A stretch of DNA of 64,000 nucleotides from Acidobacteriota bacterium (GTDB lineage: Bacteria > Acidobacteriota > Polarisedimenticolia > JACPZX01). The stretch is from the NCBI GenBank assembly GCA_016195325.1, contig JACPZX010000030.1:39043-103042 (forward strand). Direction: 5' to 3'. Below are positions 17,047 to 25,400 of the stretch, piece by piece. The translations under genes and the position numbers were made by a program. Below the pieces are notes generated by a model. That model made no database searches and had not been told where the DNA came from. It saw nothing but the letters and a program-made list of their open reading frames with translations. Every line of letters starts with the position of its first letter. Position 1 is the first letter of the stretch.

Positions 17047-17646
17047 ATGGCCGCGTTCGCGTTTCACCCGTTGACACCCGATCGCCTCGGAGATTTCGAG
17101 GATCTGTTCGGGCCGAGGGGGGCGTGCGCGGGATGCTGGTGCATGTTCTGGCGGCTCACCCGGCCCGCGTGGGTGAAGGGGCAGGGGGAGGGAAACCGCC
17201 GCGCGATGCGGAAGATCGTGAGGGGCGGCGAGGCCCCCGGCGTCCTCGCCTACTCGGGGGACCGGGCCGTCGGCTGGTGCGCCGTGGCGCCCCGGGCGGC
17301 GCTCTCCGCGCTCGAGCGATCGCGCATCCTGAAGCCGGTGGATGAGCAGCCGGTCTGGTCGATCACCTGTTTCTTCGTCGCGAAGCCCTTCCGCCGGAAG
17401 GGGCTCACCGTGAAGCTCATCGAGGCCGCGGCGGCGCACGCAAAGAAGGGGGGCGCGAGGATCGTCGAAGGATATCCGGTCGAGCCCCGGAAGGGGGCGA
17501 TGCCGGACGTCTTCGCCTTCATCGGCCTCGCGGCCGCCTTCCGGAAGGCCGGATTCACCGAGGTCGCGCGCCGGAGCGAGGCGCGCCCCATCATGCGGCG
17601 GATGATGCGTAAGCCGGCGCCGCGCGGATCAGTGCGACTGGCGTGA
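17047..17646 (+). CDS. GNAT family N-acetyltransferase
   Basis: This 199-residue acyltransferase uses acetyl-CoA; the CoA-binding loop is FRRKGLTVKLIEAAAAHAKK (about residues 115-135) after the strand WSITCFFV. The N-terminal CAGCWCMFWRLTRP (about 27-40) is characteristic of a widespread GNAT subgroup of unknown substrate. AGGAGG lies 8 bases before ATG and starts right at the LanB stop, so it is co-transcribed with the RiPP enzymes. A tailoring role on the peptide is possible, but the subgroup also occurs alone in many genomes. Its 3' end overlaps the convergent gene by 18 bases. Confidence 0.8.
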   Translation: MAAFAFHPLTPDRLGDFEDLFGPRGACAGCWCMFWRLTRPAWVKGQGEGNRRAMRKIVRGGEAPGVLAYSGDRAVGWCAVAPRAALSALERSRILKPVDEQPVWSITCFFVAKPFRRKGLTVKLIEAAAAHAKKGGARIVEGYPVEPRKGAMPDVFAFIGLAAAFRKAGFTEVARRSEARPIMRRMMRKPAPRGSVRLA

Positions 17647-18039
17647 CCCCGGAAAGATGTAGACGTTGCCGTTGTGCGCGGCGCTCACGATCGTCTCGCA
17701 GGCGGGCGCGTCCGACGCCCCGCGCCTGAAGAGGTGGTCCATCGTCTCCTGCGGCCCGAGCAGCCGCTCCACCTGCTGGTGGAGGTAGCCGCGCGCGAGA
17801 TCCTTGTCGAGCGAGAAGAGGTCGAGGAGATCGAACGAGCCCTCGTCGCTCATGCGTCGCGTCTCATCCAGGAGGAACGTCTCCTCGACGATCGAGGCGT
17901 AGGCGCCGGCAGGCTCGCTGAGGGAGATCCCTCTCGACGAGAAGATGAAGCCAATCTTCTCGATGAAATCTCCCCGGGCTCCCGTGCGAATGGCGACGTC
18001 CTCGATGTACTCGGCAAGCGTCGTGTTCCGGTCTGCCAT
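17629..18039 (-). CDS. hypothetical protein
   Basis: I do not recognise this 136-residue protein. It is soluble, mildly acidic and predicted to be mostly helical, with DLLDLFSLDKDLARGYLHQQ in the middle and ACETIVSAAHNGNVYIFPG near the C-terminus. There is no signal peptide or membrane segment. ATG 18039 has a strong GGGAGGGCGAG ribosome site and its own promoter just upstream, so it is expressed alone. It is convergent with the GNAT gene and marks the right border of the RiPP locus. Confidence 0.65.
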   Translation of the reverse strand: MADRNTTLAEYIEDVAIRTGARGDFIEKIGFIFSSRGISLSEPAGAYASIVEETFLLDETRRMSDEGSFDLLDLFSLDKDLARGYLHQQVERLLGPQETMDHLFRRGASDAPACETIVSAAHNGNVYIFPGSRQSH

Positions 18040-18063
18040 CTCGCCCTCCCCCCCGGACCCGTA

Positions 18064-18091
18064 ACGTTACGCCGAAAGCCGCGTGGGTCAA
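18064..18091 (-). promoter_or_regulatory. promoter of the 17629-18039 gene
   Basis: On the minus strand TTGACC (18091-18086) and TAACGT (18069-18064) are 16 bases apart. The -10 region is part of the perfect palindrome GTAACGTTAC (18061-18070), which could also be an operator. Confidence 0.6.
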
Positions 18092-18133
18092 GGGTTTCCG
18101 TCAGGCGGAAGATCCCGACACCCGCCGCATCCG

Positions 18134-20110
18134 TCAGGTCCTCTCCCGAATCTCCTGTCTAAGGAGCGATTCGAAACCGCCGGCGACGACGAGGCGCTGC
18201 GCCACGTCGCCGAGCGGCGAGAAGGGAAAAGTCTTCCCGTCCGCCTCGATGCGGGAGGCCGAGAAGTCCACGCGCGCCGCGAGCGAGGTGCGGACGGTGG
18301 GCTGCTTCAGCGCGGCGAAGCGCGCGCGGAGGAGGGTGACAAGCGGGGGGCACTCGATCACGACGTACCCGTTGTTGAAGGCGTTGCGCTTGTACGTCTG
18401 CGAGTAGCTCCCGGCGACGATCATGCGAAGCCCCCGGTACTTGAGCGCCGTCGCCGCCTGCTCGCGGGAAGAGCCCGAGCCGAAGTTCCACCCCGCCACG
18501 AGGATGTCGCCGTCGCGCGCGATCTCCTGGAACTTAGGGTCGTAGTTGAGCATCGCCTTCGTCCCCATGACGGCCGGAGGCATGTTGTCCACGTACGTGA
18601 AGTCCTTGCCGAAGATGCCGTCGGTGTTGAGGTTGTCCTTGTCGCAGAAGAGGAGCTCGCCGCGGATCTCGCGCGGAAATCCGGGAAGGATCTCGACGGC
18701 GCCGGGCGCCGCCGCGGGCGCGGGCACGCTGCGAATTTCCCCGACGAGCTTCGTGCTCGCGTACGGCGACGGCGAGGCGATGTAACCCGCGAGCGCCGAG
18801 GCCGCGACCACCTCGGGGCTGGCGAGGTACGCCTGCGAGTCGCGCGCGCCCATGCGCCCCTTGAAGTTCCTGTTCGTCGCCGAGATGGCGACTTCGCCGG
18901 GCTCGAGGACGCCGGTGCCGAGGCCGATGCAGGGTCCGCACCCCGAAGGCAGCGGGATGGCCCCGGCCGTCACGAGATCGTCCCAGAACCCCTGGGCTCG
19001 CGCCTGCCGCTCGACGTCCGCCGACGCGGCGGCGAGGTACATCTTCACGGTCGGCGCGATCTTCCGTCCCTTCACGACCCGCGCGGCCGCCGCGATGTCC
19101 TCGAGGCGGCTGTTCACGCACGAGAGGAGGTACGCCTTCTGCACGGCGACCTTCCGCCTCTCGATCTCCGGGAGGGGGGTGATCACCTTCACCTCATTCG
19201 GGCCGGCGACGTGCGGGACGACGCTTCCGAGATCGAGCGTCGCCTCGCGCGCGTAGAAGGCATCCTCGTCCGCGGCCGGGAATCCCGGCTCCATCCTCTC
19301 GAGGAGAGCGGGGGTCATCCGCGGGGCGGCGTCCCCGCGCTCGGCGAAGCGCCTCGCGCGCGACAGCAGGTACCGCCGCGTGACGGCGTCGTACGGGAAG
19401 ATGCCGAGGAGAGCCCCCCACTCGGTCGTCATGTTCGCGATCGTCATGCGCTGGTCCATCGACAGGCCGGCGACGCCCGGGCCGGCGAACTCCACCGAGG
19501 CGTTGAGGACGTCGTCGTCCTTGAAGAGGCCGCACAGCGCGATGATGACGTCCTTGCCGACGACTCCGGGCTGGAGCGCGCCCGTGAGCGTCACCCGCAC
19601 CGACTCCGGGACCTGCCACCACGTCCTCCCCGTCGCCCAGATCGCCGCGGCGTCGGTGCGGACCACGGGGGTGCCCGCGCACGCGAGAGCGCCGTACAGG
19701 TTGGAATGCGAATCGGAGCCGACGACGAAGGTGCCCGGGAGGGCGAAGCACTCCTCCGCCATGATCTGGTGCGCGATCCCCGTCCCCGGCGGGAAGAAGG
19801 CGAGGCCGTTCGCCCTCGCGAACGCCTCGATCTTCGCGTACTTGCCGAGGTTTTCGGGAGTCGTGTTCTGGATGTCGTGATCGATCGCGAGGACCGGCTG
19901 CGACGGATCGAAGACCTTCGGGGGCCGGCCGTCGAACATCGACACGAACTTCGGGATGACCGCCCCGGTGTTGTCGTGCGTCATGACGTGCTTCGGGCGG
20001 ATCGTGACGAAGTCGTTCGCTCTCACCCGGCGATCGGCGGGCCACCCGGCCGCGTAGCCCTCCGTGATCTTCTCGAGCAGCGTCTGGCCAGCGGCCGAGT
20101 TCTTCCCCAT
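18134..20110 (-). CDS. homoaconitase, Lys4-like (aconitase superfamily)
   Basis: This 658-residue single-chain aconitase-fold enzyme probably isomerises homocitrate to homoisocitrate in the alpha-aminoadipate route to lysine. From memory of fungal Lys4, many blocks agree: HVMTHDNTGAVIPKF, AIDHDIQNTTPENLGKY, GIAHQIM, VVRTDAAAIWATGRTWWQ and TIANMTTEWGAL. The [4Fe-4S] ligands are seen as SCVNSR (Cys about 331) and SGCGPCIG (about 391). ISATNRNFKGRMG and the swivel-domain motif NFGSGSSREQAATAL are also present. Citrate specificity (aconitase) cannot be excluded without a phylogeny. The gene stands alone; no other lysine gene is adjacent. Confidence 0.75.
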   Translation of the reverse strand: MGKNSAAGQTLLEKITEGYAAGWPADRRVRANDFVTIRPKHVMTHDNTGAVIPKFVSMFDGRPPKVFDPSQPVLAIDHDIQNTTPENLGKYAKIEAFARANGLAFFPPGTGIAHQIMAEECFALPGTFVVGSDSHSNLYGALACAGTPVVRTDAAAIWATGRTWWQVPESVRVTLTGALQPGVVGKDVIIALCGLFKDDDVLNASVEFAGPGVAGLSMDQRMTIANMTTEWGALLGIFPYDAVTRRYLLSRARRFAERGDAAPRMTPALLERMEPGFPAADEDAFYAREATLDLGSVVPHVAGPNEVKVITPLPEIERRKVAVQKAYLLSCVNSRLEDIAAAARVVKGRKIAPTVKMYLAAASADVERQARAQGFWDDLVTAGAIPLPSGCGPCIGLGTGVLEPGEVAISATNRNFKGRMGARDSQAYLASPEVVAASALAGYIASPSPYASTKLVGEIRSVPAPAAAPGAVEILPGFPREIRGELLFCDKDNLNTDGIFGKDFTYVDNMPPAVMGTKAMLNYDPKFQEIARDGDILVAGWNFGSGSSREQAATALKYRGLRMIVAGSYSQTYKRNAFNNGYVVIECPPLVTLLRARFAALKQPTVRTSLAARVDFSASRIEADGKTFPFSPLGDVAQRLVVAGGFESLLRQEIRERT

Positions 20111-20237
20111 GTCGTCGCGCTCCCAGGAGGGGCCCGCCCGCGAGCCGGGGGGCCGATGGAGTCGGTCGCCCGATCTTCGGCCCGGTGGCGCGGAGAGTCA
20201 ATCCGCACCGGCCGCCGCGATGTGGGAGAATGCGCGG

Positions 20238-20981
20238 ATGGCCGACGAGACCGAGATCCTGTACGACACCGACGCCTACCTTCGCGAGTTCGGCGCGCGG
20301 GTCGTGGCCCAGGAGGGGCAGAACATCGCCCTGGATCGAACGGCGTTCTATCCCGGAGGCGGCGGCCAGCCGTGCGACCGGGGGGCGCTCATCCACAGCG
20401 GGCAGGTCCACGCGGTCACCGAGGTGCGCCGCGCGGAGGGGGTCACGTGGCACACCATCCTCGGGATTCCGCTTCCCATCGGCGCGCGCGTCCTCGGCCA
20501 TCTCGACTGGCAGCGCCGGCACGCGCTGATGCGCACGCACACCGCGCTCCACGTGATGAGCGCCGTCGTCTTCCGCGATTTCAAGAAGCAGGTCACGGGC
20601 GGCGACATGAAGCCGCTCGCGGGCCGGCTCGACTTCGAGTTCGAGGGGCTGACGCTCGACATCGCGAACGAGATCGAGCGCCGGATCAACGCCGAGGTGG
20701 CCGCCGCCCGCCCCGTCCGGGTCGCGATCCTGCCGCGCGAGGAGGCGCTCGCGATTCCGGATCTCATCCGCACGAAGGTGAACCTCCTCCCCGAGGGGAT
20801 CACGAAGATCCGCGTGGTCGAGATCGTCGGGCTCGACCTTCAGGCGGACGGTGGGACGCACGTGGCCGTGACGAGCGAGATCGGAGCCGTCACGCTGGTG
20901 GGGCACGAGAGCAAGGGGCGCGTGAACAAGCGGCTCAGGATCGAGCTGGCTCCCGAGCCGGGGCCTCAGCCGACTCCGTGA
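20238..20981 (+). CDS. alaX: alanyl-tRNA editing protein AlaX
   Basis: This 247-residue trans-editing enzyme hydrolyses Ser- or Gly-tRNA(Ala). It has DRTAFYPGGGGQPCDRG (about residue 34), the zinc HxxxH site in RTHTALHVM (about 97) and the C-terminal DGGTHVAVTSEIG (about 200). The usual Cys of the CxGTH zinc motif is replaced by Asp-Gly here, as seen in some AlaX forms. ATG 20238 is preferred (MADETEILYDTDAYL); an in-frame ATG at 20220 would add six residues. Its last 47 bases overlap the convergent CBS gene. Confidence 0.88.
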   Translation: MADETEILYDTDAYLREFGARVVAQEGQNIALDRTAFYPGGGGQPCDRGALIHSGQVHAVTEVRRAEGVTWHTILGIPLPIGARVLGHLDWQRRHALMRTHTALHVMSAVVFRDFKKQVTGGDMKPLAGRLDFEFEGLTLDIANEIERRINAEVAAARPVRVAILPREEALAIPDLIRTKVNLLPEGITKIRVVEIVGLDLQADGGTHVAVTSEIGAVTLVGHESKGRVNKRLRIELAPEPGPQPTP

Positions 20982-21474
20982 GGTAGGCCAGCACGCCGCG
21001 AATCGACACGAGACCCACCGGGCGGCCTTCGCGAACGATCGGAACGTGGCGGACGCCGCGCACGGCCATGAGATGGATCGCGTACGCGAGCGGGTCGTCC
21101 TCGTGCAGCGCCGCGGGCGCCGCCGTCATGAGCGCACCGACCTTGACCGTGGCCGGATCGAGATCCCGGCCCGCCAGCTTCAGGAGCACGTCGCGCTCGG
21201 TGAAGATCCCGGCGAGCACCCCACCCTCGACGACGAGGACGCTTCCGTGGCGCCGCTCCTTCATCAGGCGCAGGGCCTCGGCGGCGGAGGCGTCGGGCGC
21301 CACGACGATCGGCGCCACCGGGCGCAGGGCGCTGAGGGGGTCCGAGAGGATGCGGCCCTGCATCCCGCCGCGCGGGCTGGGCACGCCGGCGTCGAGGAGG
21401 TCCTGGCCGCAACCGGCGCAGAGCTCGTCGCCTGCGACGTTCTCGAACTCGCACCCGGGACAGATCACGGCCAT
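20935..21474 (-). CDS. zinc-ribbon plus two CBS domains protein
   Basis: The 179-residue protein starts with a small zinc ribbon (CPGCEF at residues 5-10 and CAGCGQ at 19-24), followed by a CBS pair: MKERRHGSVLVVEGGVLAGI, FTERDVLLKL and MAVRGVRHVPIVREGRPVGL. CBS pairs usually bind adenine nucleotides and regulate partner proteins. It lies one base after a second CBS gene, so the two probably work as a pair. The 3' end overlaps the alaX tail on the other strand. The regulated target is unknown. Confidence 0.85.
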   Translation of the reverse strand: MAVICPGCEFENVAGDELCAGCGQDLLDAGVPSPRGGMQGRILSDPLSALRPVAPIVVAPDASAAEALRLMKERRHGSVLVVEGGVLAGIFTERDVLLKLAGRDLDPATVKVGALMTAAPAALHEDDPLAYAIHLMAVRGVRHVPIVREGRPVGLVSIRGVLAYLTESAEAPAREPARS

Positions 21475-21475
21475 C

Positions 21476-21949
21476 TCAGCCTCCGTCCATCCGGTGAAGC
21501 GTCTGGTGGAGGCGCGGCGGGAGGTTCAGCACCTCGGTCGGGAAGTGCTCGGCGATGTAGACCACGACGTCCCGGGCCGACAGGAGCCCCGGGTCGCCTC
21601 CGTCGGAATGGACCAGCGGGATGTGCCGATACCCCTCGCGGGTCATGAGGCGGATCGCGTCGAGGACGCGATCGTCCGGCGTGAGCGTTCTCGGCCGGGG
21701 CGTCATGACCGTCTCGATGCGGGCCGCCCCGTCGACCGCGGCGAGATTCAGGCGGTTCACGATGTCCCGCTCGGTGAAGATCCCGGCGACGCGCGAACCC
21801 TCGCAGATCAGCGCGCACGGCCGCGACGCCCGCTGCATCGCCGCGATCACCTCGCGCACCGGCGTTCCGACTCGAACGACGATGGGTTCGGCGAGCGGCA
21901 GGTCGCGGATGAGGAGTCGGGGAAGGATTTCGTCGAGGGTCCGGGTCAC
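21476..21949 (-). CDS. CBS domain pair protein
   Basis: The 157-residue protein is almost entirely a CBS pair: MQRASRPCALICEGSRVAGI, FTERDIVNRLN, VMTPRPRTLTPDDRVLDAIR and MTREGYRHIPLVHSDGG. It has no zinc ribbon. The C-terminus (LPPRLHQTLHRMDGG) is short and helical. The downstream zinc-ribbon CBS gene begins one base after its stop, which suggests one operon and possible heterodimers. The ligand and target are unknown. Confidence 0.85.
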   Translation of the reverse strand: MTRTLDEILPRLLIRDLPLAEPIVVRVGTPVREVIAAMQRASRPCALICEGSRVAGIFTERDIVNRLNLAAVDGAARIETVMTPRPRTLTPDDRVLDAIRLMTREGYRHIPLVHSDGGDPGLLSARDVVVYIAEHFPTEVLNLPPRLHQTLHRMDGG

Positions 21950-22002
21950 GGGTCACCCCCTCGTCAGAGCGCGCCGCATTATACGTGAGATCCGCGGTCC
22001 GG

Positions 22003-24225
22003 TCAGCGTTTCTTCTGGCCTTTCTGCGCAGGCGCGTCGCCTCCCGGCGCGGGCGCGTCGAGAAGCGCCTCGAGCTTCGAGAGGTCGGCCGTCGGCCGCT
22101 CGCACGCGTGGTCGCGGCAGACGTAGGCCGCGCTCTTCCCGCCGAGGGGGGCCTGCGCCTTCACGAACGGGACCAGCGCCTCGAGCGCCGCGCCGGCCGC
22201 CCCCGGCTCGTGCAGCGCGACCACCGCGTCCGGCAGGAAGCGCTTCCGGATCGCGGCGAGCATCGCCTTCGTCTCCGGCGCGCCCCTCTCCCCCGCGATC
22301 ACGATCTCGCGCGTCGGACCGACCGCGAAATCGAGGGCCATCAGGAAGTAGGGGTACCCCGCCGGGTAGCGGGTCACGTCGGCCGCGAAGGCGCGGACGA
22401 TCTCCCGCGCACGGGCCTCGAGGTCGGAGTCGGCCGTGAGATCGGCGAGCTTCAGGAGCCACAGCGCCGCCACCGAGTTCCCGGAGGGCTGCGCGCCGTC
22501 GTAGATCTCCTTCGTCGCCACGATGAGCTTTTCGCCGTCGCGCCCCACGAGCGTGAGCGCCCCGTCGGCGTCGTCCCTGAAGAGGCGGATCATGTCGCGC
22601 GCCAGCCGCTGCGACTCGGCGAGCCAGCGCGGATCGAGCGTCGCCTCGTAGAGGTCGAGAAGCCCCTGCCCGAAGCAGGCGTAGTCGTCGAGGAAGGCGG
22701 GGATGTCCGACGAGCCGTCGCGGTAACGGTGCAGGAGGCGCCCGTCGCGCTGGAGCGACGCGAGCACGAAATCGGCCGCCTCGGCCGCCGCGCGCGCGTA
22801 GGCCGGGTCGTCGAGCACCGTGGATCCGTAGGCGAGCGAGGAGATCATCATGCCGTTCCAGTCCGTGAGAACCTTGTCGTCGAGGTGGGGCCGCACGCGC
22901 TTGCCGCGGGCCGCGAGGAGCTTCCGCCTCCCGTCGGCGAGAATCCTCTCGACGGCCGCCGGGTCGGCGCCAATCGCCGAGCCGGCCTGAGCCACCGTGC
23001 GATCGACGTGGAGGATGCTGGCCCCTCCCTCGAAGTTCCCGCGGTCGGTCACGCCGTAGTAGGCGCCGAACGCCTTCGCGGCGTCGGCGCCGAGGAGCGC
23101 CCGGATCTCCGCCGGCTTGAAGACGTAGAAGAGCCCCTCCTCCCCCTCGCTGTCGGCGTCCTCCGCCGAGTGAAACCCCCCGCGCGCGTCCCTGAGATCG
23201 CGCAGGACGTACGTGAAGATGTCCCGGGCCACCCCCGCGTAGGCGGCGCGTCCGGTCACGAGGTGGGCCTCGAGGTAGGCGCGAGAGAGAAGGGCCTGGT
23301 CGTAGAGCATCTTCTCGAAGTGCGGCACGAGCCACAGCGCGTCGGTCGAGTAGCGATGGAATCCGCCGCCGAGCTGATCGTGGATGCCGCCGTCCGCCAT
23401 CGCGTCGAGCGTCGTCGTGATCATGCCGAGCGTCGTGTCGTCCGGAGCGCGCCGGAGCTGCCTCAGGAGAAAGCTGATCTCGTGGGCGCGCGGGAACTTC
23501 GGCGGGCCGGAGAAGCCGCCGTGCTGCGGATCGAATCCGCCGGCGAGGAGATCGCGCCCGCGGGCGAGCGTGTCCCGGCCGAGCTCGGGGGCGGCCCCTT
23601 TCCTCGGCTCGCGCTCGAGCGCGGCGAGGATCTGCGCTCCCGACGCGCCGATCTTGTCGGCCTGGGTGTCCCACACTCCCCGCAGGCGATGGAGGAGCGA
23701 CAGAAAGCCGGGGCGGCCGAAGCGATCGTCCGGCGGGAAGTACGTCCCGCCGTAGAAGGGCTTCAGGTCGTGCGCGAGGAAGACCGACAGTGGCCACCCG
23801 CCGCTCCCCGTCATCGCCTGGACCGCGCTCATGTAGATCGCGTCGACGTCGGGACGCTCCTCGCGATCGACCTTGATGGCGACGAAGTTCTCGTTGAGGT
23901 ACGCGGCCACCTCCTCGTTCTCGAACGACTCGCGCTCCATCACGTGGCACCAGTGGCACGTCGAGTAGCCGATGGAGAGAAAGATCGGCCGGCCCTTCTC
24001 GCGGGCGGTCCGGAAGGCCTCCTCTCCCCACGGATACCAGTCGACGGGGTTGAAGGCGTGCTGGAGGAGGTACGGCGATTTCTCGCGCGCGAGGCGGTTC
24101 GCCTTGCGGGCCGTGGGGGGAGCCGGTTTTTTCGTGTCGGTCACTGCGGTCGTCTCCGGCGAGGCCGGCGCGAGCGACGAGAGGACGATGGCCGCGGCGC
24201 ACGCGAGCTTCGCGAATGGGTTCAA
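22003..24225 (-). CDS. DUF255 (YyaL/SSP411-type) thioredoxin-domain protein
   Basis: This is a 740-residue protein with an N-terminal thioredoxin-like domain and an (alpha/alpha)6-type C-terminal domain. The family signature is [29 protein letters not shown] and the CxxC in [15 protein letters not shown], followed by [11 protein letters not shown]. Further blocks are [33 protein letters not shown] and [11 protein letters not shown]. The TTG at 24225 starts a signal-peptide-like segment ([20 protein letters not shown]) and has GGAG 8 bases before; a GTG at 24291 would overlap the upstream gene by 32 bases. The enzymatic activity of the family is not settled. It is the last gene of a four-gene run. 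Confidence 0.85.
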   Translation of the reverse strand: MNPFAKLACAAAIVLSSLAPASPETTAVTDTKKPAPPTARKANRLAREKSPYLLQHAFNPVDWYPWGEEAFRTAREKGRPIFLSIGYSTCHWCHVMERESFENEEVAAYLNENFVAIKVDREERPDVDAIYMSAVQAMTGSGGWPLSVFLAHDLKPFYGGTYFPPDDRFGRPGFLSLLHRLRGVWDTQADKIGASGAQILAALEREPRKGAAPELGRDTLARGRDLLAGGFDPQHGGFSGPPKFPRAHEISFLLRQLRRAPDDTTLGMITTTLDAMADGGIHDQLGGGFHRYSTDALWLVPHFEKMLYDQALLSRAYLEAHLVTGRAAYAGVARDIFTYVLRDLRDARGGFHSAEDADSEGEEGLFYVFKPAEIRALLGADAAKAFGAYYGVTDRGNFEGGASILHVDRTVAQAGSAIGADPAAVERILADGRRKLLAARGKRVRPHLDDKVLTDWNGMMISSLAYGSTVLDDPAYARAAAEAADFVLASLQRDGRLLHRYRDGSSDIPAFLDDYACFGQGLLDLYEATLDPRWLAESQRLARDMIRLFRDDADGALTLVGRDGEKLIVATKEIYDGAQPSGNSVAALWLLKLADLTADSDLEARAREIVRAFAADVTRYPAGYPYFLMALDFAVGPTREIVIAGERGAPETKAMLAAIRKRFLPDAVVALHEPGAAGAALEALVPFVKAQAPLGGKSAAYVCRDHACERPTADLSKLEALLDAPAPGGDAPAQKGQKKR

Positions 24226-24259
24226 GAGGGGCGCTCCCGCGCTCCCCGGGAGCGCGCCG

Positions 24260-25381
24260 TCACCATATCGCCGCTGCGCGGCGGTCGCCACGCGGTCTCA
24301 TCCTCGAGATCAGGGCGTCGGCGAGACAGGCGACGGCGGGGGCGGACAGGGCCACGAGCGGGATGAGAAAGCGGTTGCCGAGGTGGCTCGTCGGCCAGAA
24401 CAGGTACCGGCTGAAGAGAAGGAAGAGGAACTCCGCGATTCCGAAGGCGAGGAGCGCCTGGTCGCGGCGGCGGCGGAACCAGAGGAGGAAACCCGGAATC
24501 GCCAGGAGGACGACCGGCGCCGTGAAGACCAGCCCCCTGTCGCGATCGAGGAGCTGGCCCCGGATACCGTCCCAGAGCGGGTTCGTGAAGTCCGACATGT
24601 GCGAGTGGAGGACGACGCGCCCGGCCTCGAGCGTGATGATCCTCGAGTAGGGGCTCGTGAGGGGTGAGCCGAACATCGCCGCGTTCAGCGCCGCCTGGGC
24701 GAGAAGCGGCACCGCGCACGCGAGGGCGAACGCCATCGCGCCGCGCGTCCGGCGCCGCCACCCGGCGAAGGCGAGAAGGAGCGGCAGCAGGAAGAGGTTC
24801 GACGTGCGGGCGAGGACGGCGAACCCGGCGGCGCCTCCGGCGAGGGCGGGGCGATCGCGGAAGAGCGCGAGCACGGCGAGCGCCAGGAAGAGACAGGCGA
24901 AGAGATCGGGAGAGTAGTTGTAGTCGTAGAAGACGAGAAAGCTTCCGAAGAGGGTCGCGAGCGTCCCGGCCGCGGCCGCCGGCGGCGACGACGACTCGAG
25001 CGAGAGGGCGTACAGCACCAGGGTGAGGAGCGCGAGGACCGCCACGTTGAAGACGAGGAACGACTTCATCCCGAAGAGGGGAAGGAGCGGGACGGTCAGG
25101 ACCGGCATCAGGATCGGGTGCTTCGGGTACCACTCGCCGCGCGCGCCGAGGGAGATCTGCCTCTCGTGCGTCGCAACGCCGCCGCCGAGCTGGTTCCGCA
25201 GATCGAGATCGCGATCGACGGCGAGGGAGATCGCCGTCTCGGCGTAGTACGGGCAGTCGCCAATCAAGAAGGTGTACGGCTCGTAGACGAGGACGACGTG
25301 CGTCACCACGGCGATCAGCAGGACGGTCCCCGCGGCCGCCCCCCACAGCAGAGACCGCCGGGCGTCGGACGTCACCGCCAT
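24260..25381 (-). CDS. multi-pass membrane protein, GT-C glycosyltransferase-like
   Basis: The 373-residue protein has about nine or ten hydrophobic segments and an extramembrane loop after the first one ([20 protein letters not shown], then [14 protein letters not shown]). This layout resembles GT39/GT87-like polyprenyl-phosphate-dependent mannosyl- or arabinosyl-transferases. An acidic pair (GDCPYYAE) in the first loop fits the catalytic site, but I see no strict family motif. ATG 25381 starts 19 bases after the PLP decarboxylase stop. The C-terminus is Arg-rich and cytoplasmic. The substrate is unknown. Confidence 0.7.
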   Translation of the reverse strand: MAVTSDARRSLLWGAAAGTVLLIAVVTHVVLVYEPYTFLIGDCPYYAETAISLAVDRDLDLRNQLGGGVATHERQISLGARGEWYPKHPILMPVLTVPLLPLFGMKSFLVFNVAVLALLTLVLYALSLESSSPPAAAAGTLATLFGSFLVFYDYNYSPDLFACLFLALAVLALFRDRPALAGGAAGFAVLARTSNLFLLPLLLAFAGWRRRTRGAMAFALACAVPLLAQAALNAAMFGSPLTSPYSRIITLEAGRVVLHSHMSDFTNPLWDGIRGQLLDRDRGLVFTAPVVLLAIPGFLLWFRRRRDQALLAFGIAEFLFLLFSRYLFWPTSHLGNRFLIPLVALSAPAVACLADALISRMRPRGDRRAAAIW

Positions 25382-25400
25382 GACCCCGGGCGCCGCGGCG

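Noticed and set aside
18061-18070. Palindrome GTAACGTTAC as a regulator binding site
   Set aside because: It overlaps a likely -10 box, so promoter composition explains most of it; I kept only the promoter call.
24226-24291. A GTG start at 24291 for the DUF255 protein
   Set aside because: It would overlap the glycosyltransferase gene by 32 bases and put 22 extra residues before a good signal peptide; TTG 24225 fits better, although it is not certain.
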